A DNA stretch of 64,000 nt from an uncultured Bacteroidia bacterium (GTDB lineage: Bacteria; Bacteroidota; Bacteroidia; Bacteroidales; UBA932). Within the stretch, counting starts at the first letter, position 1, and each line of letters begins with the position of its first letter. Positions 61,330-64,000 of the stretch are shown here, piece after piece. The notes beneath the pieces were generated by a model. The model made no database searches. It was not told the origin of the DNA and worked only from the letters and a program-made list of their open reading frames with translations. The stretch lies in NCBI GenBank assembly GCA_902779765.1, contig CACZCQ010000004.1, forward strand, positions 95,250 through 159,249, given 5' to 3'. A program made the translations under genes and the position numbers.

Positions 61330-62697
61330 ATGGAAGGAATGAACGTGACCCTCGGCAAGGAGGAGATACGGCTGGCGGAAAAAAGCCTGGAGACAGCCCT
61401 CCGTCTAGGTGCAAACAAAGCCAGGGTAACCCTGAACAAGAGCCTGATGGAGCTTTATGGTACCTTGAACGGGGAACTGGACAAGGTTAACCATTGTCTG
61501 GACAGGTCGATGAGCGTGTGCCTGTTCGTGGACGGCAGGTTCGGAAGTTTCTCGACCAACAGGCTGGATGAGAGCGAACTGGAGACCTTCCTTGCAAAAT
61601 CCATCTCTACCGTCAGGATGCTGGCGGAAGATCCTTACAGGGACCTTCCCGACCCGTCCAGGACAGCAAAGGACGCGTCCTCCGGAAAGGAACTATGCCT
61701 GTTCGATCCGTCATATCCGGAACTGACTTCCGAAGAGCGCCTCAGGATGGCCATGGATGCCTCGATATTCAAGGCGCACGGAGAAGCCGGTCTCATTTCT
61801 GAGGAAGGCGAATACTCGGATTCAGTCTTCGATTCGTTCGTAGCCGATTCCAACGGACTCAGGTGCCGTCATACCGAGACCTCGTTCGAGTATGGGGTCG
61901 AGATGACGGTCTTGGACAAGGAAGGTAACCGTTACAGCGGCTACTGGTGGGATTCCTCTCCTCGGCTCAAGGACCTTCAGATCGGAGAATGCGGAGAAAT
62001 CGCCCTGAAAAGGGCATTGGCCCAGATCGATCCCGGGAAGGTACCGAGCGGGCAGTATACGATGGTGGTGGACAGTGAAAATGCTTCCAGACTGGTAACT
62101 CCCCTTATCAATGCGCTCGGAGGATACGCCCTCCAGCAGAAGAACTCATTCATGCTTGACACTCTCGGCAAAAGGGTCTTCCCCGAATGGATGAACCTCG
62201 TTGACAGACCTCATGCCAAGGGATTTACAGGGTCTCGGCTTTTTGACTCGGAAGGAGTTGCAACCAAAGAGACTCCGGTGATCGAGAACGGTATCGTAAG
62301 GGAGTATTTCATTAATACATACATGTCCGGGAAAATGGGCATGGAACCTACCATCGAGGATGTGACAAGGCCTGTCATGTTACCTTGTACAGCCCCCGGG
62401 CTGGCAAAGCCGGAGAAGATGGACCGTGATTCCATCATGGAACTTGTCGGAAACGGAATACTCGTAACCGGATTCAACGGAGGCAACAGCAATTCCGCCA
62501 CCGGTGACTTTTCATTCGGAATCGAAGGCTTCCTGTTCAAGGACGGGAAGATCGTCCATCCGGTACGTGAAATGCTCATTACTGGCAATTTCCTGACGCT
62601 CTGGGAGAATCTTCTTGCCGCAGGCGATGATCCGAGACCTTGCAAATCAAAACTTATTCCTACCTTAGCGTTCGGAAAAGTTTTCTTCAGTGCATAA
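61330..62697 (+). CDS. pmbA: TldE/PmbA metalloprotease-partner subunit
   Basis: 455 aa. Same family as TldD but without the HExxxH motif, as expected for the inactive partner: DGRFGSFSTNRLDESEL, GYWWDSSPRLKDL, VDSENASRLVTPLINALGG and GFNGGNSNSATGDFSFGIEG. A start at Met4 (61339) is possible. It forms the TldD/TldE complex. Stop-to-start gap to the FKBP gene is 15 nt. Confidence 0.92.
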   Translation: MEGMNVTLGKEEIRLAEKSLETALRLGANKARVTLNKSLMELYGTLNGELDKVNHCLDRSMSVCLFVDGRFGSFSTNRLDESELETFLAKSISTVRMLAEDPYRDLPDPSRTAKDASSGKELCLFDPSYPELTSEERLRMAMDASIFKAHGEAGLISEEGEYSDSVFDSFVADSNGLRCRHTETSFEYGVEMTVLDKEGNRYSGYWWDSSPRLKDLQIGECGEIALKRALAQIDPGKVPSGQYTMVVDSENASRLVTPLINALGGYALQQKNSFMLDTLGKRVFPEWMNLVDRPHAKGFTGSRLFDSEGVATKETPVIENGIVREYFINTYMSGKMGMEPTIEDVTRPVMLPCTAPGLAKPEKMDRDSIMELVGNGILVTGFNGGNSNSATGDFSFGIEGFLFKDGKIVHPVREMLITGNFLTLWENLLAAGDDPRPCKSKLIPTLAFGKVFFSA

Positions 62698-62712
62698 TAC
62701 CATTATAAAGAT

Positions 62713-63261
62713 ATGAAAGCAGAAAAGAACAAAGTGGTCAGCCTGACCTATGAACTCATCGTTGACGGAGTCCTCGCCGACAAGGCGGACGAAAACCGCC
62801 CGCTTGAATACTTACACGGAAACGGAATGCTCCTCCCCAAGTTCGAAAGCGAAGTGGAAGGATTGGAGCCCGGAGAGGAATTCGCCTTCACCCTGACTCC
62901 CGAGGAAGGTTACGGCGTTTTCGACGAATCCAGGCTGATTGACCTGCCCAAAGAAGCATTCATGATCGACGGGAAGGTACGTGAGGATTTGCTCGTGGTC
63001 GGAAAGATGATACCGATGATGAGCGATGCAGGCCAGGTCGTCAACGGAATAGTCTACGAGGTTACCGACGAAAAGGTCACCATGGATTTCAACCATCCCA
63101 TGGCCGGCAAGACCCTTAATTTCACCGGCAAGGTGGTCGATGTCCGCGAGGCTTCCGAAAAGGAACTCAAGAAAGGACACCCCTGCAAGCATCACGGTGA
63201 CGGTGACTGCTGCCACAAGGGAGACGGTGACGGCGAATGCTGCCACGGAAAGGAAGAATAA
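62713..63261 (+). CDS. slyD: SlyD-like FKBP peptidyl-prolyl isomerase
   Basis: 182 aa. FKBP domain with YLHGNGMLLPKFESEVEG, and the IF (insert-in-flap) chaperone domain (about 70-130) between the flap strands; VTMDFNHPMAGKTLNF closes the fold. The C-terminal tail HPCKHHGDGDCCHKGDGD-x-CC is a Cys/His metal-binding extension like the nickel tail of SlyD, with two CC pairs in a repeated GDG frame. It isomerises prolines, chaperones and may bind nickel. It follows tldE by 15 nt and is followed by a bidirectional terminator. Confidence 0.93.
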   Translation: MKAEKNKVVSLTYELIVDGVLADKADENRPLEYLHGNGMLLPKFESEVEGLEPGEEFAFTLTPEEGYGVFDESRLIDLPKEAFMIDGKVREDLLVVGKMIPMMSDAGQVVNGIVYEVTDEKVTMDFNHPMAGKTLNFTGKVVDVREASEKELKKGHPCKHHGDGDCCHKGDGDGECCHGKEE

Positions 63262-63274
63262 GGGAATTGACAAA

Positions 63275-63307
63275 TAAAAAAGGCAGGGTTGACGCCCTGC
63301 CTTTTTT
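63275..63307. terminator. Bidirectional terminator between slyD and susD
   Basis: A-run, AGGCAGGG, loop TTGACG, CCCTGCCT, T-run; a perfect stem that can end transcripts from both sides. Confidence 0.9.
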
Positions 63308-63322
63308 ATTTTGGAAAACAGA

Positions 63323-64000
63323 CTACCATCCGGGGTTCTGCCTGAGTTGATTCTTGTCGGAATACAGGTCGAGGACGACCTGAGGTATCGGATACAGATA
63401 CTGCCTGTCGGGCCATGCCCTGCCGGGCATCGCGTAGTGGATCAGGTAACCACCGCTGACTGGCTTGACATTGAGGTAGTTGTTCTTCTTCGTTCCGACA
63501 TAGACCTGGATAGAAGCATATGTGTCATCTCCGATCTCGTCTGTATCAAAGAAGTACGCATCGGGCTTGCCGTCACCGTTCAGGTCGACAGGGGCGTTGA
63601 TGGCAGGGATGAATATTCCATCCCAAGGATCCTCGACCCAGAGGTTGCAGAGTCCCCAGCGCTTCAGGTCAGTCATACGGAAGCCTTCGAATGCGAGCTC
63701 GATCTCCCTCTCACGAAGAACCTCCAGGAGGACCGGATCGGAAGTGATCTTGGCATAGTAGCTCGCAATGTAAGGCTCAGCCTTGGTAGGCCTTGTCGTA
63801 AGGGTTCCGGTTTCATCGGTACCGCCCGTGATGCCGGCCCTCTTGCGGAGGGCTCCGACGGTCTGCGCCCAGTCGGCATCGGTCAGGGTTCCGAGTTCAG
63901 CCTTCGCCTCCGCATAGTTGAGGAGAACCTCGGCGTAACGCATCAGAGGTGTGTTGTTGTCGTTCGTCGCAGCATCGTCATAGCTGATGTCGTCCATGAC
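63323..64000 (-). CDS. SusD/RagB-family nutrient-binding lipoprotein, C-terminal part
   Basis: Runs off the right edge; 225 C-terminal residues are present, with no start in the window (the ATG at 63997 is internal). LMRYAEVLLNYAEAKAELG is the hallmark SusD TPR-region motif, followed by LRKRAGI, VLREREIELAFEG and a typical ending VLDLYSDKNQLRQNPGW. SusD proteins are surface lipoproteins that lid a SusC TonB-dependent transporter and bind glycans or peptides. A susC should lie upstream, outside the window. The substrate is unknown. Confidence 0.93.
   Translation of the reverse strand, partial: VMDDISYDDAATNDNNTPLMRYAEVLLNYAEAKAELGTLTDADWAQTVGALRKRAGITGGTDETGTLTTRPTKAEPYIASYYAKITSDPVLLEVLREREIELAFEGFRMTDLKRWGLCNLWVEDPWDGIFIPAINAPVDLNGDGKPDAYFFDTDEIGDDTYASIQVYVGTKKNNYLNVKPVSGGYLIHYAMPGRAWPDRQYLYPIPQVVLDLYSDKNQLRQNPGW

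Overview
The window is a gene-dense, mostly housekeeping stretch of a Bacteroidota chromosome, most likely a moderately GC-rich member of the Bacteroidales. The evidence is a set of lineage markers: Bacteroidetes-type promoters (TTTG, 19-20 nt, TAnnTTTG) upstream of many genes; a serine palmitoyltransferase for sphingolipids; a fused hypoxanthine phosphoribosyltransferase-adenylate kinase; DUF5683, DUF4831, DUF1573 and TIGR02757 proteins; a one-piece pyruvate:ferredoxin oxidoreductase; and a SusD lipoprotein at the right edge. I see no rRNA, prophage, insertion sequence or CRISPR array. About 53 protein genes, one tRNA-Arg(CCG) and one probable small RNA are supported.

Layout. 1-3 kb: the end of parB, a DUF5683 protein and a LysM lytic transglycosylase, meeting a convergent helix-hairpin-helix protein. 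4.8-11.7 kb: hpt-adk fusion, Na/phosphate symporter and a GH88-DUF2264 two-domain enzyme, then obgE and a PAP2 phosphatase. 11.6-16.9 kb (minus): tgt, an LptF/G permease, uraA, dut and murF in one tight cluster. 17-19.2 kb: nucleoside symporter, a small zinc-ribbon protein and ssb. 19.2-19.6 kb: a non-coding interval with a consensus promoter, a foldable RNA and a terminator. 19.6-25.9 kb: rnhA-pdxA-rfbB-spt on minus and rfbD-rfbA-rfbC on plus, so the four dTDP-rhamnose genes fire from one 60-bp divergent promoter region. 25.9-31.3 kb: recG, divergent from a WYL regulator and an S9 peptidase lipoprotein.

31.4-36.7 kb: outer-membrane barrel protein, tRNA-Arg, fabD and nifJ. 36.7-40 kb (minus): NfeD-like protein, flotillin, a 70-aa XRE regulator and a YARHG-domain protein. 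40-46.4 kb (minus): M16 protease with a LysR regulator, an 8-Fe ferredoxin, and a DUF1573 protein with an ArsP_2-type permease. 46.4-50.6 kb: topoisomerase IV subunit B, an acyltransferase and an acyl-CoA/ACP synthetase. 50.7-55.4 kb (minus): LpxL-like acyltransferase, DUF4831 and pepD, then rpsF-rpsR-rplI behind their own promoter and a leader hairpin. 55.5-63.3 kb: POT peptide transporter, TIGR02757 and a radical-SAM sulfatase maturase, then a zeta-toxin-like kinase in an operon with tldD, tldE and an FKBP-type isomerase. The window ends inside a susD gene.

No large unknown defence or biosynthetic system is visible. The items most worth a second look are the 19.4-19.6 kb RNA, the repeated near-leaderless promoter geometry, the zeta-kinase-TldD/E operon, a short dispersed repeat inserted in frame into murF and tldD, the Tgt lacking its zinc cysteines, and the rpsF leader hairpin.
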